Counted from the first letter of the stretch, positions 1 to 7,106 are shown. The stretch is DNA of 9,603 bases from Candidatus Bathyarchaeota archaeon (GCA_030608725.1 JAUWDP010000027.1:1-9603); one strand, 5' to 3'. A program made the numbers and translations. The notes: generated by a model from the letters alone, not told the origin.

Positions 1-148
1 GGGGGGGGGGGGGGGGGGGGGGGTGGGGGGTGGGGTGGGGGTGGTGCGGGGTAGTGGGGTTTTTCGTGGAGTTCTAGGACAAAACAAAAAAGAAAAAAAA
101 AAACAACTAACAAAAAAAATAACACAAAAAAAAACACAAAACTAAAAA
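1..148. other. Low-complexity contig edge (poly-G then A-rich), probable artefact
   Basis: The first 60 bases are almost pure G with a few T and C. Bases about 78 to 148 are almost pure A with scattered C, T and G. Neither part codes for anything or repeats a unit of fixed length. The join with normal sequence at about 149 falls inside a conserved protein-coding frame, so the upstream part of that gene has been replaced rather than ending naturally. Runs of G followed by A-rich sequence are typical of erroneous read ends at a contig terminus. A real telomere-like or simple repeat is much less likely. Confidence 0.75.
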
Positions 149-874
149 AGCATAAAGGCCGCCAGAGAACGAGGAATCCCCGTCGCAAACTCCGCAGGGA
201 TCCTCTCAAAACCCATAGCGGAATACACGATCATGGCAGCCCTATACCTAATCAAGTCCATCGAATACGCCTATTCAGAGATAAAAAATGGAAACTGGGT
301 TCAACAGCAACTCATGACTCCACCAGAACAACCTCTAGAATTTGGCTCATCTACACTAGGGATAATTGGCTGTGGGAGCATCGGACAGGAAGTTGCTAGA
401 CAAGCGGGAGTATTTGGCACCAGAATACTGTACCATAACAGGAGCCGGTTAGATGAGACCGTTGAGCGTAGACTAGGTCTGGAGTACTCGACTTTTGAAG
501 ATATTCTAAGTTCTTCTGACGTGTTGAGTATCAACGTTCCCTTGACCGATGAGACTAGAGGAATGATTGGTGCCGAAGAGATAGCGTTGATGAAAAAGGG
601 AGCTGTGTTAATTAACACCGCTAGGGGTGGGATCGTCAACGAACAGGCACTAGCTGACGCCCTCAAAAGTGGTCACCTACGAGGTGCCGCTGTAGACGTG
701 TTTGAGAATGAGCAAGATATAGGAGGCTGTCCTTTGATTGGTCTGGAGAACGTTATATTAACTCCGCACAGTAGTGCGTTGTCTCCTGAGACCTTGAAGA
801 GAGTCCCACCAAAAGTTATGGAGAACCTTAATAGAATCTATGAGGGAAAGCCACCACTAAGAGTAGTCAACTAA
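146..874 (+). CDS. D-isomer-specific 2-hydroxyacid dehydrogenase, 5'-truncated
   Basis: This is the C-terminal two thirds of an NAD-dependent D-2-hydroxyacid dehydrogenase (family of phosphoglycerate dehydrogenase and glyoxylate/hydroxypyruvate reductase), which interconverts 2-keto acids and D-2-hydroxy acids. The frame is open well before the ATG at 233: bases 149-232 encode AARERGIPVANSAG and then KPIAEYTI, a typical family stretch, so 233 is not the start. Numbering from M at 233, the Rossmann motif is GIIGCGSIG (43-51), the catalytic Arg lies in NTARGG (R131), the catalytic Glu in DVFENE (158-160) and the catalytic His in TPHSS (H179). The stop is TAA. The N-terminal substrate-binding half is missing because of the low-complexity contig edge. 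Base composition looks less GC-rich than the genes to its right. The precise substrate cannot be told. Confidence 0.9.
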   Translation, partial: KSIKAARERGIPVANSAGILSKPIAEYTIMAALYLIKSIEYAYSEIKNGNWVQQQLMTPPEQPLEFGSSTLGIIGCGSIGQEVARQAGVFGTRILYHNRSRLDETVERRLGLEYSTFEDILSSSDVLSINVPLTDETRGMIGAEEIALMKKGAVLINTARGGIVNEQALADALKSGHLRGAAVDVFENEQDIGGCPLIGLENVILTPHSSALSPETLKRVPPKVMENLNRIYEGKPPLRVVN

Positions 875-934
875 CATCCCTCTCCAAACCACGCACGCAA
901 GTCGCATGCAGTTCTTCCCCCTGCTCCCAATGTT

Positions 935-1891
935 CTACCCTTCTGATGCCAACTTCTTCCTGAGAGCAATGAGAGAGACGAACTCATAGACGATATTAGC
1001 CCCCAAAAGAGCCGTGACCTGCGACGGATCGTACTGGGGCAGGACCTCAACCAGATCAAAACCAATCAGGTTCAAACCCTTAAGCCCCCTCACAACCTGC
1101 AACGCCTCCCTGCTCGTGAAGCCCCCCACCTCGGGCGTACCGGTCCCCGGTGCGAACGCAGGGTCAACGAAGTCGATATCAAAACTGACGAACACCTTCT
1201 CGTCCCCAACGCGATTGACTATCCTCTGTATCAGTTCCCCGATGCCCTGCTCCTGGGCCTCCACGGAGGTGACGACCTCGAACCCCAGCTTCCTCGAGTC
1301 GTTGAGGCTGTCACGGGAGTAGGTGGAGCCCCGCATACCGACCTGGATGGAATGGTCCACAAGTAACAGCTCCTCCTCGACCGCCCTCCTGAAAGGCGTC
1401 CCGTGAGTGTACTTACGACCGAACCTCTTATCTCCCGTGTCAGTATGCGAGTCGAATTGAATGAGGGCTACCGGCCCATGCACCTTATTCATGGCCCTGA
1501 GCTCCGGGAGCGTAACGGAGTGATCTCCACCAAGGAGTATCGGGGTCACCCCGCCCTCCAGAATCGGGAGGAGGCCGTCTTCAATCATCTGATACGAGTC
1601 CTCGACATAGCCGGGGTTGACAGGCAGATCACCCCAATCCACGACCGAGCAATGGTCGAACATGCTAACGTCCAGAACCACATTGTGGTGGCGAAGCAGG
1701 GCAGAGACGTTCCGGATGGCCTCCGGTCCGAACCGTGCACCAACCCTGTATGACGCCCCAGTGTCAAAGGGGACACCAACGACGGCGATGTCAACCCCCT
1801 CGGTCGTCTTGACATGAGGAAGGCGCATGAATGTCTTGATGCCGGAGAACCTCGGAGACTCCCGGGGGTCAACAGGTCTATACCCCTCCAT
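935..1891 (-). CDS. speB: Agmatinase-family ureohydrolase (agmatinase / guanidino-acid hydrolase)
   Basis: This is a binuclear metal hydrolase of the arginase/agmatinase fold that cleaves a guanidino group to urea and an amine. In archaea the usual role is agmatine to putrescine. From ATG 1891 (318 aa) the metal ligands are all present: H124 in GGDHS, D147/H149/D151 in FDSHTD, and D238/D240 in SFDIDFVDP. H163 in HGTPF and the PGTGTPEVGG loop are also canonical. A longer TTG start at 1912 exists, but the TATA-like box at 1924-1938 predicts a transcript start near 1903, downstream of that TTG, so ATG 1891 is preferred. The stop is TAG. It is convergent with the dehydrogenase and follows a methyltransferase gene on the same strand with its own promoter. 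Guanidinobutyrase or another guanidino-compound hydrolase is possible; motifs alone do not settle the substrate. Confidence 0.9.
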   Translation of the reverse strand: MEGYRPVDPRESPRFSGIKTFMRLPHVKTTEGVDIAVVGVPFDTGASYRVGARFGPEAIRNVSALLRHHNVVLDVSMFDHCSVVDWGDLPVNPGYVEDSYQMIEDGLLPILEGGVTPILLGGDHSVTLPELRAMNKVHGPVALIQFDSHTDTGDKRFGRKYTHGTPFRRAVEEELLLVDHSIQVGMRGSTYSRDSLNDSRKLGFEVVTSVEAQEQGIGELIQRIVNRVGDEKVFVSFDIDFVDPAFAPGTGTPEVGGFTSREALQVVRGLKGLNLIGFDLVEVLPQYDPSQVTALLGANIVYEFVSLIALRKKLASEG

Positions 1892-1923
1892 TGAAAACCA
1901 CTCACACTTCAAGGGGAAGAAGA

Positions 1924-1938
1924 TCTATAAAATTTAAC
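1924..1938 (-). promoter_or_regulatory. TATA-like box for the ureohydrolase gene
   Basis: Read on the minus strand the sequence is GTTAAATTTTATAGA, a good archaeal box A. Its centre near 1928 predicts a transcript start around 1902-1903. That gives about 12 nt of leader to ATG 1891 and excludes the upstream TTG at 1912. The prediction is by spacing only. Confidence 0.5.
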
Positions 1939-1970
1939 AGCGATCGGCGCCCAAAACTTCCACGCGCACG

Positions 1971-1990
1971 ATAAAATAATGATGTTTATT
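1971..1990 (-). terminator. Possible T-rich terminator after the minus-strand MtmB paralog
   Basis: Just past the TAA stop at 1995 the minus strand reads AATAAACATCATTATTTTAT. This is the only T-rich stretch between this gene and the ureohydrolase promoter. Archaeal termination often needs just such a tract, but this one is short and interrupted, so the call is weak. Confidence 0.25.
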
Positions 1991-1994
1991 CGCA

Positions 1995-3368
1995 TTACCA
2001 TTGGAGCCCGCAGTCTTCAAACTCTGTCTTGACCCTCATGATTAGTTCTTGATACTCCGGACTTGGCCTATGACGCTGCAGATCATAACACTCGGTGATC
2101 AACTTACCCGGCTCCGGAGTCGTGTTCGTCATCAGTTTATTGATAACTGGCTTGAACATCTGATACACATCATCACGTTTGACCCCCGATCTAAGGGCCG
2201 CGTCTGAAGCCTCGATCATCAACTCGGCGTCCGCCGGAGTCTGCCCACCGTTCATCCGGCTTCGACTAACCCGTGGAACATACAGATTGGCACCGTTAAC
2301 AGTTGCCTCAATGCTCCGCAGCACCAACTCCTCAAGATGACTCTCCGTGCAGAGCTCCGAGACCGGGATAGGCCAATGCATAGGAATCCCATCCGAGTTC
2401 CTGATCGTAGCCTGGTAGACGACTGAACGGGCGAAATGAATGGGGAACATAATCCGCTTACCCCCGCTGACATGGGTGAAATGCTCCACACCGTTATAGT
2501 AGAGATTATCCCGGTAGACGATCCACGCAATGATCGTCTTCGCCAAACGCTCAATGATAGCCCCCTCCGGCCCCCCCGCGAAACCTCCAGCGATACCGAA
2601 GCTGCCGCTGATCCCGAAATAGCCGTAGCTCTGGTACACGAGTGCCGCAGTGATCAGGTCATACTGCACCTTGACATCGGGCAGCACGGAGAGGAGGAGC
2701 CCATCCGTCGGCCTCAACCCCGCAACGGGGTCAATCGCAGCGAGAAACGATGAAGCGGCGGTAGAGATAGGATAGAGCACTATGGCGGCGCCGGGCCTCC
2801 CCGCCTTCCGGACGCCCTCCCTCACCCAGGCCACCTGACGTTTGGACGCGTAGGCCTCAAGGGGAATCCCGTAGATGTCGTACCCGTCGATCTTGGGGAA
2901 GTTGAACCCCTCGAGGAAGTCGAGCCGAGGGATCATCGCAAAGTTCTCAACTACACTGTTCGCAAGATCCTCGGTGAAGGGCGCGTGATGCCCTGGGGCA
3001 ACGTTCATGGGCTCAGTGCCCTCGATCTCGTGCTGCCTCCACACCCGGGCATCCTCCCCCTCACCCATCACGACCTCCTTCTGCATCGAACGAATGGCAT
3101 CCCTGACCTCCTCCTCAGAGAACCTGACCACCCGCCCCCTATCCAAGCAGAAGCACCCCACGTCGACGACGAAATCCACGGCCGCCTGCCAGGCGGCATC
3201 AGCCAGACTGTCATCGGTGTTGATCCAGACCGACGGATCATCGGGACACATGATCTCGTACTCCTTGACAAGCTCCGACATCTTCTTGAAGAGAGCCATA
3301 TCCCAGTCCTTCCCGGACATCATCGGACCCGTCCGCATCCGATCAGCGATCTCAACGAGGCTAATCAT
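1995..3368 (-). CDS. MtmB-family corrinoid methyltransferase paralog without pyrrolysine (divergent copy)
   Basis: This 457-aa protein belongs to the monomethylamine:corrinoid methyltransferase (MtmB) family, TIM-barrel enzymes that move a methyl group from a substrate to a corrinoid protein. Family marks include GKDWDM near the N-terminus, TDDSLADAAW, KAGRPG, GGFAGGPEG and the C-terminal FEDCGLQW. Length matches MtmB (458 aa). At the site of MtmB pyrrolysine 202, four residues after GRPG, it has Val. The frame has no internal TAG. Glu229 and Glu259 of MtmB align with Leu and Gly. The family GPxTEM motif is replaced by PIPVSELCTESH, so this is the most divergent of the three copies. The ATG at 3368 has GGTG 9-12 nt upstream; a GTG at 3377 is an alternative start. 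The gene is divergent from the corrinoid protein operon, which probably supplies its partner (inference). The substrate is unknown. Confidence 0.85.
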   Translation of the reverse strand: MISLVEIADRMRTGPMMSGKDWDMALFKKMSELVKEYEIMCPDDPSVWINTDDSLADAAWQAAVDFVVDVGCFCLDRGRVVRFSEEEVRDAIRSMQKEVVMGEGEDARVWRQHEIEGTEPMNVAPGHHAPFTEDLANSVVENFAMIPRLDFLEGFNFPKIDGYDIYGIPLEAYASKRQVAWVREGVRKAGRPGAAIVLYPISTAASSFLAAIDPVAGLRPTDGLLLSVLPDVKVQYDLITAALVYQSYGYFGISGSFGIAGGFAGGPEGAIIERLAKTIIAWIVYRDNLYYNGVEHFTHVSGGKRIMFPIHFARSVVYQATIRNSDGIPMHWPIPVSELCTESHLEELVLRSIEATVNGANLYVPRVSRSRMNGGQTPADAELMIEASDAALRSGVKRDDVYQMFKPVINKLMTNTTPEPGKLITECYDLQRHRPSPEYQELIMRVKTEFEDCGLQW

Positions 3369-3400
3369 ACTCCCCACACCAACACCCCGGCAAACCCCTC

Positions 3401-3412
3401 AGATAATTAAAC
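3401..3412. promoter_or_regulatory. AT-rich element, possible shared TATA box for the divergent methyltransferase genes
   Basis: The sequence AGATAATTAAAC contains the palindrome TAATTA at 3404-3409. On the minus strand it reads GTTTAATTATCT, with a predicted transcript start near 3381, about 13 nt before ATG 3368. On the plus strand the same centre predicts a start near 3433, about 22 nt before the TTG at 3455. The same TTTAATTA box occurs before the zinc-ribbon gene (minus strand, 9148-9155). A second AT-rich candidate for the plus direction, at 3430-3437, is too close to the start codon. Confidence 0.45.
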
Positions 3413-3413
3413 T

Positions 3414-3421
3414 TACATGTA
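3414..3421. promoter_or_regulatory. Palindrome TACATGTA, candidate operator
   Basis: This perfect 8-bp palindrome sits next to the AT-rich promoter element between the divergent methyltransferase genes. It would overlap the BRE position of the minus-strand gene and lie upstream of the predicted plus-strand start. A dimeric regulator could bind here, but palindromes this short arise by chance. Confidence 0.25.
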
Positions 3422-3454
3422 GACATCCACATATTTAGGCTTCAGTGGTAATAA

Positions 3455-4108
3455 TTGACCAAAGAAGAGGAGATTCTCCAAAACCTCTCCGACGCCGTAC
3501 AAAACTTCGACTCCGACGCAGCCATCGACGCCGCAAAAGCCTCAGTCGAGGCAAAGATTAGCCCCGTAAAAGCAATAGAAGAAGGCCTCGCAAAGGGCCT
3601 CAGAGTGGTCGGAGACAAATTCGAAGCAGGAGAGCTATGGCTCCCCCACCTAGTCCTAGGAGCGGATGCCCTGGAGGCCGCCGTGAAGGTCTTGGAAGGG
3701 CACATGGCCATGGAGGACCTCGAGTCCACCAACCGAGGAACCATCGTCATAGGTACCGTCGAAGGCGACATACACGACTTGGGGTTACGCATCGTCGCAT
3801 CGATGCTTAGGGCGAACAGCTTCAGAGTCTACGACATAGGCTGCGACGCCCACACACTGAACTTCATCGAGAAGGCGAAGGAGGTCAACGCGGACATCAT
3901 CGCAGCCTCCTCCCTCATGACCACGACAATGCCCTTCATGAAAGACCTCATTGAAGCCCTAGAGACCGCTGGAATCAGGGATCAATACAAGGTCATGGTC
4001 GGAGGCGGACCCGTCAGCGAGGAATGGGCGAAGGCCATCGGCGTAGACGGCTACGGCAAAGACGCCGCTGAAGCCGTCCGAGTCGCTAAGGAACTCGTAA
4101 AGAAATAA
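3455..4108 (+). CDS. Methyltransferase cognate corrinoid protein (MtmC/MtbC/MttC type)
   Basis: This 217-aa cytoplasmic protein carries a cobalamin that accepts the methyl group from MtmB-type enzymes. The N-terminal four-helix cap spans about residues 1-90. The B12-binding Rossmann domain follows, with GTVEGDIHDLG at 100-110; H107 is the lower cobalt ligand in the DxHxxG motif. SSLMTTTM (152-159) and VGGGPV (182-187) line the nucleotide loop as in the family. Length equals known MtmC proteins. The start is TTG: an in-frame TAA directly precedes it and GTGGT lies at 3445-3449 as ribosome binding site. It is the first gene of an operon with two MtmB paralogs, 12 bp before the next start. Whether it should be named MtmC, MtbC or MttC cannot be decided by sequence inspection. 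It probably also serves the divergent paralog. Confidence 0.93.
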   Translation: MTKEEEILQNLSDAVQNFDSDAAIDAAKASVEAKISPVKAIEEGLAKGLRVVGDKFEAGELWLPHLVLGADALEAAVKVLEGHMAMEDLESTNRGTIVIGTVEGDIHDLGLRIVASMLRANSFRVYDIGCDAHTLNFIEKAKEVNADIIAASSLMTTTMPFMKDLIEALETAGIRDQYKVMVGGGPVSEEWAKAIGVDGYGKDAAEAVRVAKELVKK

Positions 4109-4115
4109 GGAGTGA
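4109..4115 (+). promoter_or_regulatory. Shine-Dalgarno site fixing the start of the first plus-strand MtmB paralog
   Basis: GGAGTGA lies five bases before ATG 4121, a near-perfect archaeal ribosome binding site. It overlaps an in-frame GTG at 4112 that would otherwise give a protein three residues longer. The downstream paralog also begins MAAP, which supports ATG 4121. Confidence 0.75.
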
Positions 4116-4120
4116 ATGAT

Positions 4121-5530
4121 ATGGCAGCCCCAAGCCTCTGGGAAATCCTCGACAGAGCCTGCAACACAGGCCCAGTCATGGCGACAAAGGACTTCGACAT
4201 GAACATTTTCAGCGTCGCCACCCGCCTTACCAAGGAGTACGACATAAAATACGACCCCAAGACCCCGGTCACAACAGACGACAGCCTCGCCGACGACGCC
4301 TGGAACGCCGGACTGCAACTATTCACAGAGGTCGGAGCATACTGCATGAACTCCAGCCGAATAATAAAATTCGACGAATCAGAGATCAAACAAGGCCTCA
4401 AGGAGCTGCGAGGCGAAGCGATAATCGGAGAAGGCTCCGAGAGGAGAATCCTGAAACTCAGGAAAGTGGAGGACAACAGCCCCCCCTCCATCATCTGCGG
4501 CGGAGTCATCGAAAGCAACTTCCCCGAAGGCGAGAACTTCGTAAAACTATACCAATCCATAGCCCAGGAACCCCTCATCGACGGCTTCTACGTGGGCCCC
4601 CCACTCCAGTCCTCAGAGGGACGACTGGTACGCTCAGGGACACCACTGGAGACCCACCTGGGCAGATCCATGGTCTCCTGGGTACGCGAAGCGATCAGGC
4701 GAGCAGGGAGACCCGGACTACACTTCATCTCAGCCTGCACCTCCGCCCTGGCTAACATAGCCGCGGCCGACCCCAACGAAGGCCTCCGGAGGTCAGACGG
4801 AATAGTCTCCACCATAATGCCCGAACTGAAGACGGACTACGAGAACCTCAACAAGATAGTCTACAGCCACGACTACGGCTGCATAAAACACGTCTACAAC
4901 GGAGGGATGATCGGCGGCTGGGCGGGCGGACCAGAAGGCGCCCTGATAGTGTCCATCGCCAACGCCATCATGGCTGTGATGGTCTACCAGATGAGCGTAG
5001 GCGCCTCATACCACGCACTGGGCTACCTCAGAGCCTCTACTCCCAACTACAGCGCCTTCGTGACCCGCCCCTGCCTATGGGGCTCATCCATCGGTAGCCA
5101 GGCCCTCTCAAGGAACACCAAGATAATCAACACAGCCGTCGCCATGACCAACGCCGGACCCGGCACGGAGATGCAGTTCCAGGAGATCGTCGCAGCCATC
5201 TGCGCCTCCATCCCCTGCGGCAGAGAAGGGCTCAGCCAGGGAGCCAGAAGATTCAAGGTCGTCCCCCTGCTCGGCAGCGGACTCGAGAACAGGTTCTGGG
5301 GAGAGGTCGGCCACGCCATGTCCAAGGTTAAACGAGACTTCGCCAACCACCTAGCCGAGGATATGCTCCAGAAATACGAACACAGAATCACCAGGGAGTC
5401 AGACGGCGGCCCACTAGGCCACACACTCGACGAGATATACGACCTAAAGACACTGCAGCCGCGGAAGAGATTCCTCGACGTCTACGAAGGAGTGAAGAAG
5501 GAACTAGAGGACCTGGGCCTCGAGTTCTAG
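4121..5530 (+). CDS. MtmB-family corrinoid methyltransferase paralog without pyrrolysine (copy 2)
   Basis: This 469-aa MtmB-type TIM-barrel enzyme is predicted to methylate the corrinoid protein encoded just upstream. Family marks are TKDFDM (22-27), the TDDSLADDAW segment, AGRPG (195-199), GGWAGGPEG (265-273), AGPGTEMQF (345-353) and a C-terminal LEDLGLEF close to LEDLGLVF of M. barkeri MtmB. Numbering matches MtmB almost residue for residue. The Pyl202 site is Ile203. Glu229 becomes Val229, Glu259 becomes Tyr259 and Gln333 aligns with Val340, so none of the known monomethylamine-activating residues remain. H201, C206 and C253 near the site are shared with the next copy. The stop is TAG, but the conserved C-terminus ends there, so it is a real stop. 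Twenty bases separate it from the next start. The substrate is unknown; an N-methyl or other methylated compound is inferred from the family. Confidence 0.88.
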   Translation: MAAPSLWEILDRACNTGPVMATKDFDMNIFSVATRLTKEYDIKYDPKTPVTTDDSLADDAWNAGLQLFTEVGAYCMNSSRIIKFDESEIKQGLKELRGEAIIGEGSERRILKLRKVEDNSPPSIICGGVIESNFPEGENFVKLYQSIAQEPLIDGFYVGPPLQSSEGRLVRSGTPLETHLGRSMVSWVREAIRRAGRPGLHFISACTSALANIAAADPNEGLRRSDGIVSTIMPELKTDYENLNKIVYSHDYGCIKHVYNGGMIGGWAGGPEGALIVSIANAIMAVMVYQMSVGASYHALGYLRASTPNYSAFVTRPCLWGSSIGSQALSRNTKIINTAVAMTNAGPGTEMQFQEIVAAICASIPCGREGLSQGARRFKVVPLLGSGLENRFWGEVGHAMSKVKRDFANHLAEDMLQKYEHRITRESDGGPLGHTLDEIYDLKTLQPRKRFLDVYEGVKKELEDLGLEF

Positions 5531-5550
5531 CATCGGGAGACACAGACCGA

Positions 5551-6960
5551 ATGGCTGCTCCAGACTTCTGGGAGGTCCTGAACCGGGCGATCAACACAGG
5601 AGCACAGACACCCGTCAGAGACTTCGACATGAAGATATTCCACGAGGCATCGAGGCTGGTCAAGGACCACGACATAAAATACGACCCTGAGGTCTACGTG
5701 CCCAACGACGACAGCCTGGCCGACGACGTCTGGAACGCGGGCATCGAGTTATTTCTGGAGCTCGGCATGTACTGCATGAGCTCAAAACGCGTCATCCGAT
5801 TCGAAGAATCGGATGTAGTAGATGCCCTCAAAGACGTCAGCGACAGCGTCGAGATAGGCGAGGGCAACGAGAAACGAACGGTGACACGGAGAGGAATAGG
5901 CAGCACGAAACCCCCGATAATAGTCGGAGGCGTCATCGAGAGCGACTTCCCGGAGGGCGAGACCTTCATCAAGCTCTACCAGAGCATCGCAGAGGACCCC
6001 CTCATCGACGGGCTCTACGTCGGCCCCCCGCTCCACACCTCCGAGGGCCACACCCTCCGGATGGGCACCCCCCTCGCACTCCACCTAGGAAGACGCATGG
6101 CCTCATGGGCCCGTGAAGCCATGCGAAGAGCGGGGAGACCGGGCCTCCACTTCGTCTCAGCCTGCCCATCGGCTATCGCGGACATCGCCGCCTGCAACCC
6201 CGAAGACGGCGTCAGGAAGTCCGACGGGCTTTTCATCTCCGTCACGGCAGAGCTCAAGACCGACTACGAGGCCCTCGGGAAGACAGCCTACGCCCTCGAC
6301 TACGGCTGCATCAGGGCGACCCACGGGGGCTCCATCGTCGGCGGCTGGGCCGGAGGACCAGAGGGCGCCGCCGTAGTGTCGATAGCCGACTTCATCGCAG
6401 CGGTGATGGTCTACCAGCACAACCTCGACCCCGTCTACGGCGACCACGGCCTCACACGTTGCCCAGGACCGGTTCCCATCTCAAGCATCAACCCGGGGAT
6501 GTGGGGCACAGAGCTCACAGGACAGGCGATAGCACGAAACTACAAGGGCCCCAACGGAAGGTTCTTCCTGACCGCCGCGGGCCCGGGCACGGAGATGCAG
6601 TTCCGGGAGATCGCAGCACTCTGCATCGCCGGGCTCGCCTCTGGACGAGACCTCTTCTGCGGCGGAGGAATACGCAGGTACAAGGTTAAGCCCATGTTGG
6701 GCAGCGCACTGGAAAATAAATTCCACGCTGAATTAGGGCACGCAGCAACGGGAATAAAGAGAGATGACGCCAACGAGCTAGTACAACAGATCGTACGGAA
6801 ATATGAGAAGGACATAACAGGGGACGGAGGTCCCTGGGGGTACACATTCAACGAGATGTACGACCTGGAAACCCTCACGCCCAGAAAAAAATTCATACAA
6901 CTCTATGAAAAGATGAAAAATGAGCTTGAAGATCTAGGTCTGGAATTCAAGAATACATAA
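5551..6960 (+). CDS. MtmB-family corrinoid methyltransferase paralog without pyrrolysine (copy 3)
   Basis: This is the third gene of the corrinoid operon, also 469 aa and clearly a tandem paralog of the gene before it: both start MAAP, and they share DFDM, DDSLADD, LYQSIA, YVGPPL, AGRPGLHF, GGWAGGPEG, AGPGTEMQF and LEDLGLEF. The Pyl202 position is Val202, Glu229 aligns with Phe228, Glu259 with His258 and Gln333 with Phe338. C205 and C252 match the two conserved cysteines of copy 2. The segment after the GGWAGG motif (about 285-340) differs most between the copies, which suggests different substrates or subunit contacts (inference). The ATG has GGGAG 12 nt upstream, a weak site, so translation may be coupled to the preceding gene. 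The stop is TAA. No further methyltransferase or activase gene follows. Confidence 0.88.
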   Translation: MAAPDFWEVLNRAINTGAQTPVRDFDMKIFHEASRLVKDHDIKYDPEVYVPNDDSLADDVWNAGIELFLELGMYCMSSKRVIRFEESDVVDALKDVSDSVEIGEGNEKRTVTRRGIGSTKPPIIVGGVIESDFPEGETFIKLYQSIAEDPLIDGLYVGPPLHTSEGHTLRMGTPLALHLGRRMASWAREAMRRAGRPGLHFVSACPSAIADIAACNPEDGVRKSDGLFISVTAELKTDYEALGKTAYALDYGCIRATHGGSIVGGWAGGPEGAAVVSIADFIAAVMVYQHNLDPVYGDHGLTRCPGPVPISSINPGMWGTELTGQAIARNYKGPNGRFFLTAAGPGTEMQFREIAALCIAGLASGRDLFCGGGIRRYKVKPMLGSALENKFHAELGHAATGIKRDDANELVQQIVRKYEKDITGDGGPWGYTFNEMYDLETLTPRKKFIQLYEKMKNELEDLGLEFKNT

Positions 6961-6999
6961 TCAAACTATGAGTGGAAACGAGCGCAACAATATAGTATT

Positions 7000-7014
7000 G
7001 GACTAGCGTAGTCC
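7000..7014. repeat. Perfect hairpin GGACTA-GCG-TAGTCC
   Basis: Six paired bases with a three-base loop lie 40 bp after the stop of the last methyltransferase gene. No T-run follows, so a simple terminator is not supported. It may be a transcript-end structure or part of a larger fold. Confidence 0.45.
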
Positions 7015-7106
7015 GAGTCAGGAACTGAAGATTACAGCAGTCATCCCCGCAAATAACGCGGAAGAATACTCCTGGAACAAAATGGAAGGCCTCTGTTCAC
7101 CCTTTT

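Noticed and set aside
1..148. G-rich and A-rich start as a telomere-like or regulatory repeat
   Set aside because: There is no fixed repeat unit, and the tract replaces the conserved N-terminal part of a gene, which fits an assembly or read-end error.
2985..3438. Two plus-strand frames of about 140 codons opposite methyltransferase copy 1
   Set aside because: They are antisense shadows of a conserved MtmB-family gene in GC-rich sequence.
5528..5530. TAG at the end of methyltransferase copy 2 as a read-through pyrrolysine codon
   Set aside because: The protein already ends with the family C-terminus LEDLGLEF, and reading through meets a TGA after 16 codons in a frame different from the next gene.
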